A DNA stretch of 64,000 nt. Origin: Brevipalpus yothersi (lineage: Eukaryota > Arthropoda > Arachnida > Trombidiformes > Tenuipalpidae). The notes under the pieces are model-generated. The model had not been told where the DNA came from, did no database searches, and was given only the letters and a program-made list of their open reading frames with translations. The position numbers and the translations under genes were made by a program. Shown here piece after piece: positions 12,701 through 25,470 of this stretch (positions are counted from its first letter, which is position 1; the number at the start of each line of letters is the position of its first letter). The stretch covers positions 245,151-309,150 of the forward strand of contig QZCP01000046.1 in the NCBI GenBank assembly GCA_003956705.1, written 5' to 3'.

Positions 12701-12910
12701 TTGGAACGTCTTTATGGCTTGATAACTGATTTGTTTATCGATTATAGTAAGGTCGATGGATCATCCAAAGTAACAATCAATAGTGTAAAGAGTAGAATGA
12801 ATGAGCTGACCAATATAATTGCTACTTATTCAACCAGCGAATATGGAGATGAAAAAGTTTTGGTAGAAAAATTATATGAATTTTGGAATCTTCAGAGTGT
12901 CAAGGCATGA
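9739..12910 (+). CDS. BBS7: BBS7, BBSome subunit
   Basis: Five exons in phase, 9739-10336, 10825-11186, 11273-11669, 11763-11966 and 12093-12910, give 792 residues (human 715). The N-terminus MDIKLTRIDYLQVGLTS matches BBS7. A WD-like beta-propeller fills roughly the first 340 residues (TSKGKQFFGLELNNLTEPIK, GTLEGKVSLV, YVGRSNGAIELW). A coiled coil follows in exon 3 (AEAKIESLKAEIHTLEKRL). Exons 4 and 5 carry the appendage-like and C-terminal regions, including IDLVDCDRNSAV-type and TRLEVKIRSIEGQ sequences and SLERLYGLITDLFIDY near the end. BBS7 is part of the octameric BBSome, which carries membrane proteins in and out of cilia. It implies ciliated sensory neurons in the organism. The 488-bp first intron contains nothing else recognised. 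Confidence 0.95.
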
Positions 12911-13963
12911 TCAATCGAAGACGTGATTGATCACCAATTATTCTGTGGCTGGCCATAATTGCTAAATGATCTCCCCAAAAGCCTTCTATTTGTAAATTCA
13001 TTATGTACAATTAAACTTTGGTATGTTTGAAATCAAATTTTGACTCTCATAATGAACGTCAAAAATTGTTCAAATCAAACTAGATAGAACAATTGGTGGA
13101 TATGATATTCTTTTCATCACTTCTCCATGTTTATTATTATCTATAGAACAATTCGAATGGAATGAATTTTCTTCAATAAGTTGCTATTTTGTTTGCAACG
13201 AGAAGGGTCTTGAAAGCGATTCCATTCTCATTTGATTTGAATAACCTGCCTGATCGATACATGAGTTTTTACTTTTCAACGATTTTTTCTGTCATCGATT
13301 TTCATCTAGACAGGAGACTTTCCACCTATATATAATCGAAGTTAATTCTTCTTTTTGTGATGTCTCTTTTGCGACTCAAATGAGACATATATTGGCAAAT
13401 TAACCATATGTTTATCAATCAACTCTGACAGAGGAAGAGGGATGTTGGAGATGTATGAATGGGGAGAGGTATATTTAGTCGTTTCACGACATTGAGTTAT
13501 GAGATGCGATGGAAATGTATAAAAAATTTATATCAAAATACAATGACCCCACGCAATATTTATTGCATGGTGAGACAATAGATGAATGCTGATGAACAAT
13601 TATATGCTTTGATGATGGAAAAATGATCAGCTCGAGAGACAAAGATGTTGCTTGCAAAAAATAGAGAGAATTCTAGTCTATCACTGAACAGGTCAACGCA
13701 AAGCAACATTTTTAACGTGTTGATCAGTCTCAATTTAACCAAAAGAGATTCGTATAGAAAAATAGGCAGCATTCTTTCGAATTTTTTTGTCATTAATACT
13801 CACAGAACAGAAATGCTCTCTGGTTCAATTCTATAAACAATTCAATTTGTTTTTCATGTAAATAATTCAACTTATGAGTTCAAATATCCAGAGGAGCGCA
13901 TTCGAGTTCTGCGAGAAAAAATCTTATAGCACAAATGCAGATGATGAGAATTTACAATCGAAA
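12911..13963. other. Convergent intergenic region between BBS7 and the pasiflora-like gene
   Basis: Both neighbouring genes end here, so it holds two 3' UTRs. Overlapping 60-77 codon frames at 13560-13836 on both strands have no recognisable features. No other element seen. Confidence 0.5.
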
Positions 13964-16043
13964 CTAAATTGGCGCCGTTGATGGGGTGGATCCTCTGCCA
14001 GCAGAGAGTGATCCACCTCCTAATGAACCCTGTGTAGATCTTGGCGATGCGAAAGCTCCATTGGGATTGAGATTGAGTCCAAAAGCAGCTAATGGAATGG
14101 AGCTGATGGATGGAGGATTCCCTAATCTGGGAGATGGTTGTGGGAAATAATGATTCGTATAACTTTCTGCAGAGCCATGAGAACCTCGCATCACTACCGG
14201 AGTTCCTTGTTGAGATACTGATGGTGATGGATTTGTATGGATGTGATGTCCCTTATATGAATCAAGCGAGTGATGTGATAGTGTTCGAGAAGCATTCAAT
14301 GAGCTAATTGTACTCATCTTTAGTTGAGCCATGTCTTCTAGACGAGTAATATTGCTCAACTCTTGATAGTTGGACACAACAACAAGAAATGCAAAAATGT
14401 TCAATAAGGTGAAGGTGAACCATATCAGTAGCATAATTTGGTGATAACCGAAGTATAAATCGTTGGCTATTGACTGAAAAAGAGTCGCCAAAGTACGAAT
14501 GACGATGAACAAGGCCATGGCGCGCAGCCACTGCTTGAACTCAATCTCCCGTTCTTTTTTCAACGCTGGCATCAATATTATAGATGCAACCAACAAATAG
14601 CAGGCAGCGAAGAATAAAATCACAGAGCAGATCATTAATGAGATTCGAACTGTTGATCGAGTGTTGGAGAACCAATATTCGATTGAATGATATGCCGAAA
14701 CGATTCACGATTTTGAACGTGCAGTTGAGTAATCACCAGACAATAATTGCCAGTACAGCCCAACCAATGTTGGTCAGAAGTGGGAGACGAAGAAAATGAA
14801 GAAAGAGAAGAAAAATTCGATGAGTCAAAGGGAAGCGAGAGTGGATTCCAAAAATTGAATAAAAGAAAGTAATAAAGAAAAGTAAATTACGATGGACAAA
14901 GAAGAGGATTGTAAGGTGGAATGAAATGGGATGAATGTAAAGAGAAAGATGAGGAAAACGCGTGAGAGTGTAGTTTATGATGAGAGAATAGAAATAGATA
15001 GAGTAATCAGACGGACTCAAGTTCTTCTTCTTCTTCTTCTTCGTCTATTTTTGAATGGAACGAAGGATCACTATCAATTGTCAGTCTGATTCATTTGATC
15101 GAATTCGATACTTAACTGTGCTCATTTCCACTGTATACGAAGAGGAAACTTATGCCAACACTTCGGAAATGTCGGGAACCGGGAGCTGCCTCTGCCAAAC
15201 AGTAAGTGTCAAAGAAGGCCAATATAATTTGCAGTAAGCTTTCCACCTGGGAACAAAAATGATGGGAAAGTTATACACAAAGTCCAATACAGTAGTAGTT
15301 GATATCCTCTACATGACCCAGAGAGTAATAATTACATGGGAAAAAGTCACGATCACAACCACAGCACATAGATACTACACCCCGAAGAAAGTCATAAAAA
15401 AAATCATTCTGAAATTGCTAATTGGTGAGACATGAGCTACAAGTTGTTCATTTTTCTACCTCTCAGGTTGAAAGAAAGAAAAGTAGGTAAGAAAGAAAGA
15501 AGCTGAAGATGAATAAAAGGCTTGGTCACTTGTTAACTTAGGTAGCCTTTCACGCGCCTTACAGTGTAACGGATACACACATCAAGTCGAAACTTGATGC
15601 TCAAAGATGAGACAATCTAAGATAGACTTGTACACATTACTTAATGAGCTAGCAAAAAAGAGAGAGAGAGGTGAAGGTAAGATAATCTACTGAATGTTTG
15701 AAACTGATTATGTTTGTGGAGGTAAGAAAAACAAAGTGAGTGTATCAAAGAAAGTTGAGTGTGGAAAAAAAAGTAATAAGCTTATGTATCAAGGGAAACC
15801 TTGCTGTTCTCTGGCCTCATTTGAAATATATACAAATAAAGAACTTACCAGAGTGAATATTGCTGCAATATAGCTACCCTTTTGTAAATCTGTGAAAGCG
15901 GCATTATTGATTATGGGCCTTCTTTGCCACCATTTAGGCTTTAATTTACGAGAACCTGGTAAACTATGTGTTATTGTAGCGCGTGAACGTGCTGATGCTA
16001 TTGAGGTTGTTGATCTGCTTCCATAGATACTTGACGGAGCCAT
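13964..16043 (-). CDS. Pasiflora-like tetraspan membrane protein
   Basis: Minus-strand exons 16043-15849, 15246-15117 and 14649-13964 join in phase to 336 residues. The N-terminus (MAPSSIYGSRSTTSIASARS) and the segment RRPIINNAAFTDLQKGSYIAA lead into four hydrophobic segments: around 55-80 across the exon 1/2 junction, then two in exon 3 (SLMICSVILFFAACYLLVAS and LRAMALFIVIRTLATLFQSI), and LLIWFTFTLLNIFAFLVVVS. The loop AFFDTYCLAEAAPGS and VYSGNEHIR between the first and second match the arthropod pasiflora1/2 family. In Drosophila these proteins are needed for septate junctions and epithelial barriers. The C-terminal 130 residues are Ser/Pro/Gly-rich and cytoplasmic. Family resemblance is from memory; the tetraspan structure is directly visible. 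Introns of 602 and 467 bp hold nothing else I can identify. Confidence 0.8.
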
Positions 16044-19000
16044 TCCCCATTAATTTCTTTAAATTTAACCAAATTCACGGAGATACACAATTTTCAAATT
16101 CGGATAAACAAATTAAATTTTTCGGACGGATCACTTCGATGGATGGAATCGTTTTCATCAACAACAAAAATCTTCCACTAAACAAACATACACTCACACA
16201 CACACTTAACTTTGTTACCTCTCTGATTGTATCTTACTCAACTAAGGCTGGCCTCTAACCATCCATAGTTAGATCCGGCCGAAGATGATCTAATATCATA
16301 TTCACTCGATTCAAATTTATTTTTTCTCAAACTAATCAATTCATATGAACACATTAACCAATATAATAACAAAAAAAAGTATCACATTAAGTTTCACTTG
16401 TCAAAATGAAAATTTTTCATGACGCCCTTAATTAATCCATTATACAGATAACAGATGGCACTTTACCTCTGTTGCACATGCGCGCATTGTATAAAGTTAA
16501 AGCTTCAATGAAGAATCTTCATGAGTTGGAAAATATTTTCAAGAATTTTCATTGATTAAGTTTTTCCTATCTTACCGGAAGTGGGGGTTGAGGAACACCG
16601 TTGAGATGAAATTCATGGAGTATCATCATGATGGGGGGGATAGTTATCAAACTTTGATATTGTGGATATTTGGTTAGCATCACACACATGATAACTTTGA
16701 TAACGTTGATTAAAGTGAATAAAACTTCGGGAAAAAATTCGATGAAGCTATTTTGTCAGATATCGAAGCTTTCTAATAGAAACAAACAAAATATTTAAGT
16801 AATTTTAATGGAATTATTTTCTCTGAGCTTAACAATCTTTAAGCGACGCGATCTATCCTTAGTTGGAAATAGGAAAGAAAAAATTTCATTTTTTCCAACC
16901 CATGAAGGGAAATCACCTGACAAAACATTTGCCGGAAGATAATCAAGCAACGTGTAATTAAGATAAATGTATTGTTAATTGACAAGTTGAGTTGAAGTAT
17001 AGAGCAATTTTTTCAATGAATTCACAAAGTAACCAAGAAATATAAATTAATTGATATTCTGCGATATACTCTCTGGAATCTGGTGATTTATGTCAGGAGG
17101 CTTAACGTTTCAGTCAGGTGAAATTATTTCAATTTATTGATTTCAATCTCGGATAGAAATCCCGTCTAATTCTTGTGAACTTCCTTTGGTGAAAAATTAT
17201 CCCAAGTGTGTCAACTGTTTTGCACTATTTAGGTCCCATGATGTACTTGAGTCTCTGATTGCTTCCATGGCTGCTGTATTAGTGATCAAACTCATTGCTT
17301 CCAATCGTTTGAATCTCAGCCACAATTGACAAATCTTCTCCCACCGTCACCAGCTTTCAATGAAACAAGTGGGATCGAGTTGAAAGTTCTTGGGGGCATA
17401 AATTTCCATTTACCAGGTCGACTCTCACTCTAACCAAATTGATAGTGAGTAGCATAATTTCCAGCTCTCAAAGATGTGGATCAAATGAGGCTGTGATACC
17501 TTGAGGAAAGATTAATCGACTTCAGCTCCAAATTCCATAGGAGAAAAATATAAGTAGGGAAATTCATTCATCCAATTTTGATGATTTTCCTTTTTTCTTA
17601 TCGATTTTAAGCAAGATGACAAATAATCCTCTACCATTATTAGAGCTTGTACTTTTTCAGATTGGTGACAGGGACATCAAGAGTGATTTATATTCGAAAC
17701 AGAAAGGGCACACAAACACACGCAATTGGCTCAAAATTTTTGGGTGCTCAAGAGATAATTTTCGGTGATACATTCATTTCCACAAAACTTATTTGAAGCA
17801 AAATTTCTTCAGCTATAATAGGTCTCCATGTTCGATTATACGTGGTGGCAATAGGAGGTGCTTTCTTATCTCAAAGTGATTAGAGTATGAAATTTGCAAG
17901 AATAATAAGAGTGTTGAGAAATCTGTGGAGGTGAAAATGAATATCAGAATTCTCGATGATTCAATCAAAATCTGATGAATTTTACCTTAGAATGAATTCA
18001 TTCCCATTGCTTTTTTGCCAATAGCAGGTAAGTTCTGATGGCTAAATTAATGTGGATCGAATAAGATTTACAAATTTTTTTGAGAAAGCATGAGTTTGGA
18101 CAGGTGAAAAATTACAGTCTCTTCTTTTCTAATCAAATAAATCAAATTAATTCGATAAAAAGATAAGTCTGTCACTTTGATTACACACTTTATACAGATA
18201 ATTGTGCTTTTTCATTCCACATAAAGGCTCATGAGAGAGTCAAAGATTCATCCCACAAGACAGGCTGAAAAATGGATGGATGAATCAGTATAAATACTCC
18301 GATTTTGACAAAAAATTGGAAAACAACAGGAGATAAAACCAAAATAGACAAACACACAATGCACAGTAAAAGGGACACAGAATAAATACAGCCCATTGTT
18401 AATCTCTTAGATAATCAAAATTTCACCATGGAATATCATTTAGCATTGGATTCTAGTTGACACTGAACATTTCGGAAGCTGATATGATCTAATAATCGAG
18501 TTGACAGTAATTAAATATGAATCACATCTTATATTCGATCTATGGAATAGAATTTGAGAGGCTTCAGAACAAAAGATAGTGCTCACATTAATTCGAATTT
18601 CAATACATGAAAATAGTGCGCAGGAATTCTGATCGAATAAATATTCTGGACCATTGCTCTTGAAACTCGACAACCAAAACAGAATTGTGAGAGCATGTTC
18701 ATTCAATGTCCAAAAATTTTACTCTCTATTCTTACAATCTTTCTGAAAAAAACCAAGAATTCTACATTATTTTACAAAGATTTCCGGTTCTCAGATTTTA
18801 ATGCATTCCCCTGGAAGTAACAAGAATGTGAAGTCCACATTCTTCTCATTCCATTTCCAAGCGAAACTTGCTCACTTCATTCATTACATTCATCAGCAGC
18901 CTTGGTGAGCAGCAAATGTTTTCAAAACACTGAATGATGAAGATAAATTTTCACCATGCTTTGACATACCTTTACTTTTATCTGTTCTCATTTCTCAGAA

Positions 19001-19236
19001 ATTTGATTGTGTAAATTTTAATGTGATTTTTGTGCATATACAGTCTGATTTTGCTCTCTGTCCTGCAAAAGATCTGGATTAAGTCTATTCCGATTGTGAT
19101 ACGGAGAGTGTCCCAGAGATGCTGGAAAAGTTACCATTTGTTCTTCCTTGATTTGAGGGCAATGATAAAATCAAAGCTTGTTAATGTTATGTTTTGATTT
19201 TGATCATCTCGTAGAAGGCAATTAACAGAATCTGAC
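16044..19236. other. Intergenic between the pasiflora-like gene and the glycosyltransferase-like gene
   Basis: About 3.2 kb of AT-rich sequence. The one recognisable element is the decayed partial copy of the glycosyltransferase-like gene at 17203-17411. The first few hundred bases after 16043 probably include the leader and promoter of the minus-strand gene. No other open frame has a recognisable feature. Confidence 0.5.
17203..17411 (+). pseudogene. Decayed partial copy of the glycosyltransferase-like gene
   Basis: Aligns with about 19577-19800, the start of exon 2 of the gene at 19237-20494. Shared runs include TCTCTGATTG followed by GATTGCTTCCATGG-type sequence, GATTGCTTCCAATCGT, GAATCTCAG and GAATTGAAAGTTCTTGGG. 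Relative to the intact gene it has several deletions, frameshifts and in-frame stops, and it covers only the membrane-proximal stem. No sequence matching the catalytic motifs (RDxDS, RDHxxH) is found nearby. It is therefore a truncated, non-coding duplicate in the same orientation, 2.4 kb upstream. Confidence 0.8.
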
Positions 19237-20494
19237 ATGCCAAATAGACATAAAAATCGATGGCTGATATATTCTTCATTCGCGTTGTTGCTGATGTCAT
19301 GTCTGGTGTTCACATATTGGCTGTCACTTTTTTCAAATACCGATGTAATTCCTTTGGCTAGTCGCTCAGGTGAGAGGGTGTAGATGTTTACCTTAATTCA
19401 ATGTACCTTCAATGGAAGGCAGTTCAATAATTATTGATCTACATCAAGAAAAGATACTCAGGACGTATTGAACTGACAATCAATAAAATGCTAAAAATCA
19501 TCTGAGTTGAGCCTCTTGCATCATATTGTTTAAATTTTCAATGTCTACTTTCTATCTTGTCCTTACAGATCGATCAAGTGCCACTCCATTCTGTTTTGCA
19601 TTACTTTGGCGCCATGATATACCTGAATCTCTGATTGATTGCTTCCATGGTTGCTGCATTAGTGATTATGAACAAGAATCAAATCGAACCGATTGCTTCC
19701 AATCGTGTGAATCTCAGTCCACAAATATTCTTACATTGTCACCCGCTTCCAATGAAACAAATGGGACCGAATTGAAAGTTCTTGGGAGCATTAATTTTCA
19801 TTTTGTTGCCATTTATTTACGTCCCCATCAAAGACGAAAACTTGTGATTACTTATTCTCTATACGGCAATGACCAAAGATATTTTATCAATTTGGCTAGT
19901 GTTGTACGCACAGCTCAAAGAGTTTATCCTGAATGGATTCCGAGATTTTATGTGTCCATCGATATACCGCTTGGTATAATCAGGCAACTACTTTCGATGA
20001 AATGTGAAATCATTTTGACAATTATGAAACATCAACATCTGCCCAACAACTTCCATGGTATGTTTTGGCGTTTTTTCGTTGCAAATGATGATTCAGTGGA
20101 ACGATATCTTGTACGAGATGTCGACTCTTATGTTATCCAAAGAGAACGGGACGCTGTTTTGGATTGGATGAAGGAAGGAAAAATGTTCCATGTGATGAGA
20201 GATCATCGAGATCATAACATAGAGATAATGGGTGGCCTGTGGGGAGGTCTAGTCAATAAGAGCGTTTTCGATATCGTGAAAATCTACGATCAAGCTGTGG
20301 ATTATCATCGGAAAGATGGTAAAATGCAAGATCAATACTTTTTACGTCAACATATTTGGCCCATCGTAAAGCATCGTATGACATGCCATGCATCATTCTC
20401 TTACTATTATTTCGATAATGGACAATGTCGTCCTTTTCCCACTGAACGGGTAAACAATGAATATGTTGGAAATTCTCATGCTCTTGGAGAATAA
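19237..20494 (+). CDS. Type II membrane glycosyltransferase-like protein
   Basis: Exons 19237-19369 and 19569-20494 (donor GTGAGA, acceptor CTTACAG) give 352 residues. Exon 1 encodes a short basic cytoplasmic tail (MPNRHKNR) and one membrane helix at about 9-32, the layout of Golgi glycosyltransferases. A Cys-containing stem (Cys69, 73, 74, 87, 91) with N-glycosylation sequons leads to a domain from about 135. Its motifs are an RDVDS at 227-231 resembling a DxD metal/nucleotide-sugar site, MRDHRDH at 254-260 and GGLWGG at 266-271. I recall this RDxDS - RDHxxH - GGxWG combination from uncharacterised glycosyltransferase-like proteins of bacteria and large DNA viruses, not from a standard animal family. 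Substrate unknown. The whole predicted lumenal domain is in one exon. A decayed partial copy lies at 17203-17411. Confidence 0.75.
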
Positions 20495-22521
20495 ATTTGA
20501 GCTAGAAGTTTTTGAAATTAGAATCTTAGCATTGTCAAAAAAATATTCAATCCTGGCTGATAATTGAACTAAGCTAGTCATGAAATCAATTACTGATTAG
20601 TTAACCAATGCTTCCCGGGCTTTTCGTTATCTACAGGATCTCGACCGGATTTCAATGAGCTTTATCTGATCTAGTAAAAAATCGGAGTCATTCATTTTGA
20701 CTCATTCCATGGAAAGAGTTTGTCACTTTCCAACAGTTATGCAGATGATATCGGAAAAAGTTTTGCTTTTTACATTCAAAACTTTTTCGGAAATTACTGC
20801 CAGTATAAACTTCAGGGCAGGTATTGCAGTTTAGTCATTCTAATGTCGACAATTATTTAGTGAAGATGAGATTAGAAATTGCACACTGTTGTGCAGATTA
20901 TTCAGGAATCTTTCTCTCACATCTTCACTCGAGAAATCTTCTCCTCTGAGGTGAAATATTTATCGGAAAGCTTGAGAGTTTAATTTCATCCCTTGGATTT
21001 GAATCGAATGTGATTCTGACTTATACAACGTTTGTTTCTTGATCTTATAGTGCTTGAATCATCAAAATACTATCGAATCAGAAAGGTTCGTTGACAGGAA
21101 AAAATACCGATAACATCAACTTTCCAGCATCCGATCTCTGATGATTTCCTGGCCTAAGAGTTTCCATCATCAAAGACAGGATCTGTAAAGTGGAAAAAAA
21201 TTTCAAACGATTTCCAAATCTGGATAATCTCTCCATAAAATGTTCAGAAAAATGATGAGCATCTCGGATAGTTAATCTTGGCCTGTTTCGGAACTGTTAT
21301 CAATCAGCGAAAGTATTACCAATTATCTTGTAAATCTCAAATATCTTTCGATGGAAAGAAAATTTTTCAGCAATTTGAGCTTGATTATTGCTCAATGTCA
21401 ATGTTAAAGAGCATCTTTTATACAGCTATAACAATAGAATCAACTCTATTTATTAAGCCACGAAAGTGGATGTCTAGCGAGATCAAATGGGATCAGATGA
21501 CAATTCATTATCGGCTTCATCAGATTTTGCTTGAGCTTAACTGCTAGATTAATTGACTATCTATCTTATCTCATTCATCTTGTGCAATCGATACCTTTTT
21601 CTCCGCCGGGCTATATCAGGGGTTTATTAACGATCATCGATGAAGGTCAAGTGATTAGGAATGGAGATGGCCATTTGTGTGTTGTACCGAGAAGGAGAAA
21701 GTGAATCGGAGGATCGGATTAAAAACATAAAATGAAGGACCAGTTAAAATTAGATGAGAGAAAACAAGCTAAATTATTTTTTTTTGTTGAAAAGCAATTC
21801 TTCTATATAGCTCTAAAAAAATACATAAGATTGATTTTCTTTGCAGTAAAGCTTCACTGACTGATGTTGTGTGCCAATAAGCTTCTGCGACGCTTCATCG
21901 AGCGATAGTTCTATTTACAAATTATTAGAAGCGGAAAAAGAAAAATTTAAGGAAAATTATACAGTAGAACAAGGACTCATATACATATATATTCTTTGAA
22001 TATTTTCATAAATTTTCATTTTTTCTTATATTTTCGAACCTCTCGTCTGCTGTGTTGGATTTCCTTCAAGTAAACTTGTATGTGTTTGTGTGTGTTTGTT
22101 AGATTTGAAGCAATAAAGTTTTAGTTAATTAAAATTGTTATGGAGGAAAGTTAAAGAGAGAGAGAGAGAAGATTGATGAAAAACGATCGGATGAAGAGTT
22201 CAGAACGAGTGGATTACGATTAAATCAGATGATGATCAAATCGTAACTGATAGCAATACTTAAGGTTTGGGGGCGGTAACAACTGCAACAAATTTTGGCC
22301 ACAGACCATTCAGTAGGCCATCTTTTGAGAGGGAACTTTTGTGTGTCACCCTTCTGAGAGTGTCAAATTTTCTGACTTGGCTCAATTCTTGTCTCTTCCG
22401 GTTCAAAGAAGAACGCTGTGATCGAATCGTTTTTCTTTTGGTCTCAGAGCTTTCTCTTTCCTTCTCTCTCCAATTTCTTTTTTGTTTATCTTCGAATATC
22501 AAGGAATGATGTAAATCAATG
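20495..22521. other. Convergent intergenic region between the glycosyltransferase-like gene and Mnt
   Basis: About 2 kb holding the two 3' UTRs. No coding frame has recognisable features; the 89-codon frame at 21278-21547 looks like chance. A short GA tract lies at about 22156-22169. Confidence 0.5.
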
Positions 22522-23667
22522 TTAGGCATGACATTGATTCAGCAAAGAAGATGGACTCTTCATCGAACTGGATGAACCTGAAGTGGAGGTGGAATTATCT
22601 CCTCGAGCTTCATCCGCACACTCTGAAGCTGTAGTGGTTGTTTCATCATCATAATATGAGTTGTCTGCTTCAAGTTCTACAATTACCTCTCCATCACTTT
22701 GATACTGATCACAATCTATACGCATCAGTGAGGAGGAGGTTGTAGGGGTGTTTATGTTGACTGAGTTAGGTCCATTGTAAGAGGAGGCATTAACGGAGGT
22801 CCCCAATACCTTATCAGCAACTTCTTTCAGAATTTCATCTACATCAACACGATTCGGATCCAAATCTTGTCTTAGCTGAGTGATTGTATTCTCGTGACGC
22901 TGTTTGGTACGTGTCAAACGTGCTATCTCATTTTCGTGTTCACCTTCGATCCTCTTCAAACATTGAATATAACGAAGAGCACAATGGATAATGTTTATGT
23001 GAGAGGATTTCCTATCACGATATTCAGGCTGTGGTAACTCTTTTTTCAACTGTTCAAAGCAATCTCTCAGATGGGCTCGACGATTTTTTTCCGATGTCTT
23101 ATGCGATTCTCGATGCCTACTGGATGCCAATGAATCTTTATCGGAATCATTATGATTACCTCGTGAGCCTCCTCCTCGATAACCTTTGCCACTACTGTTC
23201 GAGCTTGATGACATGGCTCGTCCTCGATATGATGTGCCAGAGTGGTTGGAAGAAAGGCTTGAGGAAAGGGATGCTTGACTTGGTGATACGGATAGATTGG
23301 ATAAACCAATTGGAATACCAGGTGTAATTATCATCATTCCGTTAGAACTGCTACTGTTCGATGAAGAATTACCACCGCTTCCATTACCATTGTGACTTGA
23401 CAGAGTAATCTTTTTTGTACTATTGTTTAAGGTGAAACTTAACGCTTTACCAGGAGCACTACTCGATGAGTAGGTATGAAATTGACAGCTAATGGGTAAA
23501 TTTGGGTCAATCAGTAGATGACCACCACCAACCACCGGACTTTCTATGGTGGAGCCGGACGTATTTGAGGCAGGCATATTTGGATCACTGGTAATTATGA
23601 ATGATGGGCTATTTTGCTCCACTTTATCCAGATATCGAGCCGCCTCGAGCAATGTTTCCAAGCTCAT
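22522..23667 (-). CDS. Mnt: Mnt-like bHLH-zipper transcription repressor
   Basis: One coding exon of 381 residues. The N-terminus SLETLLEAARYL (2-13) is a Sin3-interaction (SID) helix as in MNT and MXD proteins. A basic helix-loop-helix at about 186-240 (EKNRRAHLRDCFEQLKKELP) has His189, Glu193, Arg196 and Arg197 in the spacing that reads CACGTG E-boxes. It runs into a leucine-zipper region at about 240-270. The middle of the protein is Ser/Gly/Asn-rich. Mnt pairs with Max, recruits Sin3-histone deacetylase and opposes Myc-driven growth. The SID plus the single Mnt-type bHLH favours Mnt over MXD. The HKTSEKNRR start of the basic region differs from the usual HNxLEKNRR. Confidence 0.88.
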   Translation of the reverse strand: MSLETLLEAARYLDKVEQNSPSFIITSDPNMPASNTSGSTIESPVVGGGHLLIDPNLPISCQFHTYSSSSAPGKALSFTLNNSTKKITLSSHNGNGSGGNSSSNSSSSNGMMIITPGIPIGLSNLSVSPSQASLSSSLSSNHSGTSYRGRAMSSSSNSSGKGYRGGGSRGNHNDSDKDSLASSRHRESHKTSEKNRRAHLRDCFEQLKKELPQPEYRDRKSSHINIIHCALRYIQCLKRIEGEHENEIARLTRTKQRHENTITQLRQDLDPNRVDVDEILKEVADKVLGTSVNASSYNGPNSVNINTPTTSSSLMRIDCDQYQSDGEVIVELEADNSYYDDETTTTASECADEARGDNSTSTSGSSSSMKSPSSLLNQCHA

Positions 23668-23976
23668 CTTGAATTTTGGAGAAAAAATTGAATATATAGA
23701 GAAGATACAGTAGAAAGAGAGATTTGAATTTGAAGGAGAAGAAGAAAAACAAGAAACGTAAGCTGAACGTATCTCCTAAGTATCGGTCGTTCGATGGATT
23801 CTCAATCAAACTGTCAATCAAAAACACAAGTTATAGATTTTCTCATGTCCAAATGTCCAACGTGTGTCCAAAACACTGTGTGATTTATTTTTTTCTCTCT
23901 CCTTCTTTCTTCTTCTCTGTAGGATGTTGCTTGGTGTGTATATTACTCAATAATATTGGTGACAATAGTAGTTAAC

Positions 23977-24018
23977 AGTAGTAGTAGTCGGTAGTACTAG
24001 TAGTAGTAGTAGTAGTAG
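23977..24018. repeat. (TAG)n trinucleotide repeat, interrupted
   Basis: Imperfect AGT/TAG repeats with a pure run at 23998-24018, upstream of Mnt. Confidence 0.85.
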
Positions 24019-24514
24019 GAAGGTGATGAAGGTGGTTCGATATATCGGTGGGTATTCGAAATCAGTTATACTGATTATAAAGTTTGACAATAAGCTGGCA
24101 ATGGGGTACAGGTAACAATCAAAATAATAATAATAACAATGTCAATTGGTCGTGATTATGAATTTGGTATCATGTAGTAGTGGTAATAGTAGATAGATAT
24201 ATTTATATATGTAACACATATACCACACATTTTTTTCTCATTTTGTGTTGAGGTCACTCGAGGTAGGGTTCTTCCTCTTCCTTTTTACCACTCTCTACTC
24301 TCTTTAACTCTCTGAATTTTTCAGCATAGAGAGAGAGAGATAGAGACAGAGAGAAAGAGAGAGAGTATGTGTAGATCACTAACTGCAACTTGATGGTGTA
24401 TGTGTGTTGTGAACGTGTGTATATATTTGAGAGAGAGAGAGAGATAGAAACAGTTAGGTGTACTATTATTTGTGTACCTGATTGGCAGATCTGAAATCAG
24501 GTAGAATCAAAATG

Positions 24515-24520
24515 GAGAGA

Positions 24521-24548
<28 letters not shown>
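24515..24548. repeat. (GA)n microsatellite
   Basis: GA-rich run with a few A interruptions, one of about eight such tracts within 1 kb upstream of Mnt. Confidence 0.8.
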
Positions 24549-24553
<5 letters not shown>

Positions 24554-25466
24554 TGAGAAAGATGAGAGATGATGGAGATGATGAAAAGAGTTATATATTG
24601 AATCAGCAACAATAATCCATTTTACTGGATTTTGAGCAATTTTTCAAACATGATTATGTATACATATTTCTTTTCATTTCATGCTGAAAATCGGTGTATG
24701 ATGATAATGTTGGGCAGCTTGTATAATCACAATATTGGCAAATCTGACACATGAGAGAGACAGAGAGAGAGAGAGTATATATCAGCCACAAGTGTGTTTA
24801 TGTCTCTCTCATACACATCAAGATGCAAAAAAAGAGAGTGAGAAAGAGAGAGGAAAAATCGCAAAAAAAACTCAAGTCCACGAGCGAAGGGAGAGACAGA
24901 AGAAAAAAAATTATTATATTTCTATCTCTCTCTTTTATTTTGATGGTTAATGATGATGGTAATGATCACCACAACACCACTGATCGATCACTAAACGCGC
25001 ACAGGGCACACACACAGAGAAACCAAAAGAGATCTGATTTACACCACACACATTCACTATGGTGTAAGTGTTCCACAGATAGATATATTATTTCAATAGC
25101 TCAGAAAATGAGAGAGAGAGAGAGAAAATGTGTGAAATAAACAGAAGAGAGAGAAAGAGAGAGAGAGAAGCAAGATTCTTGCACAATCTTCACTCGGCAT
25201 GCAGCTTCACGTCACCAACATTCGGAACACACGAGTACAGGGATGTAATGATGCGCATTCCATCCCCTGTCTCTCTTCCTCCCTTCATCAAATGGCGCGA
25301 TGTGTGATCTTGTGTGCGTGTGCCTGAAATTCTGACAATTGTGAATCCAAAATCTTGGCTCCGGATCTAATGTAAAATCTGGAACGTGGACACTGGAGTC
25401 ATGGGCAAGATAATGAGAACCCACGTTGAACCGATATTAATGAGTGGATGGAAAATTTTTCGATAT

Positions 25467-25470
<4 letters not shown>

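Noticed and set aside
23031..23327. Frames inside Mnt on both strands
   Set aside because: Shadows of the bHLH-containing exon.
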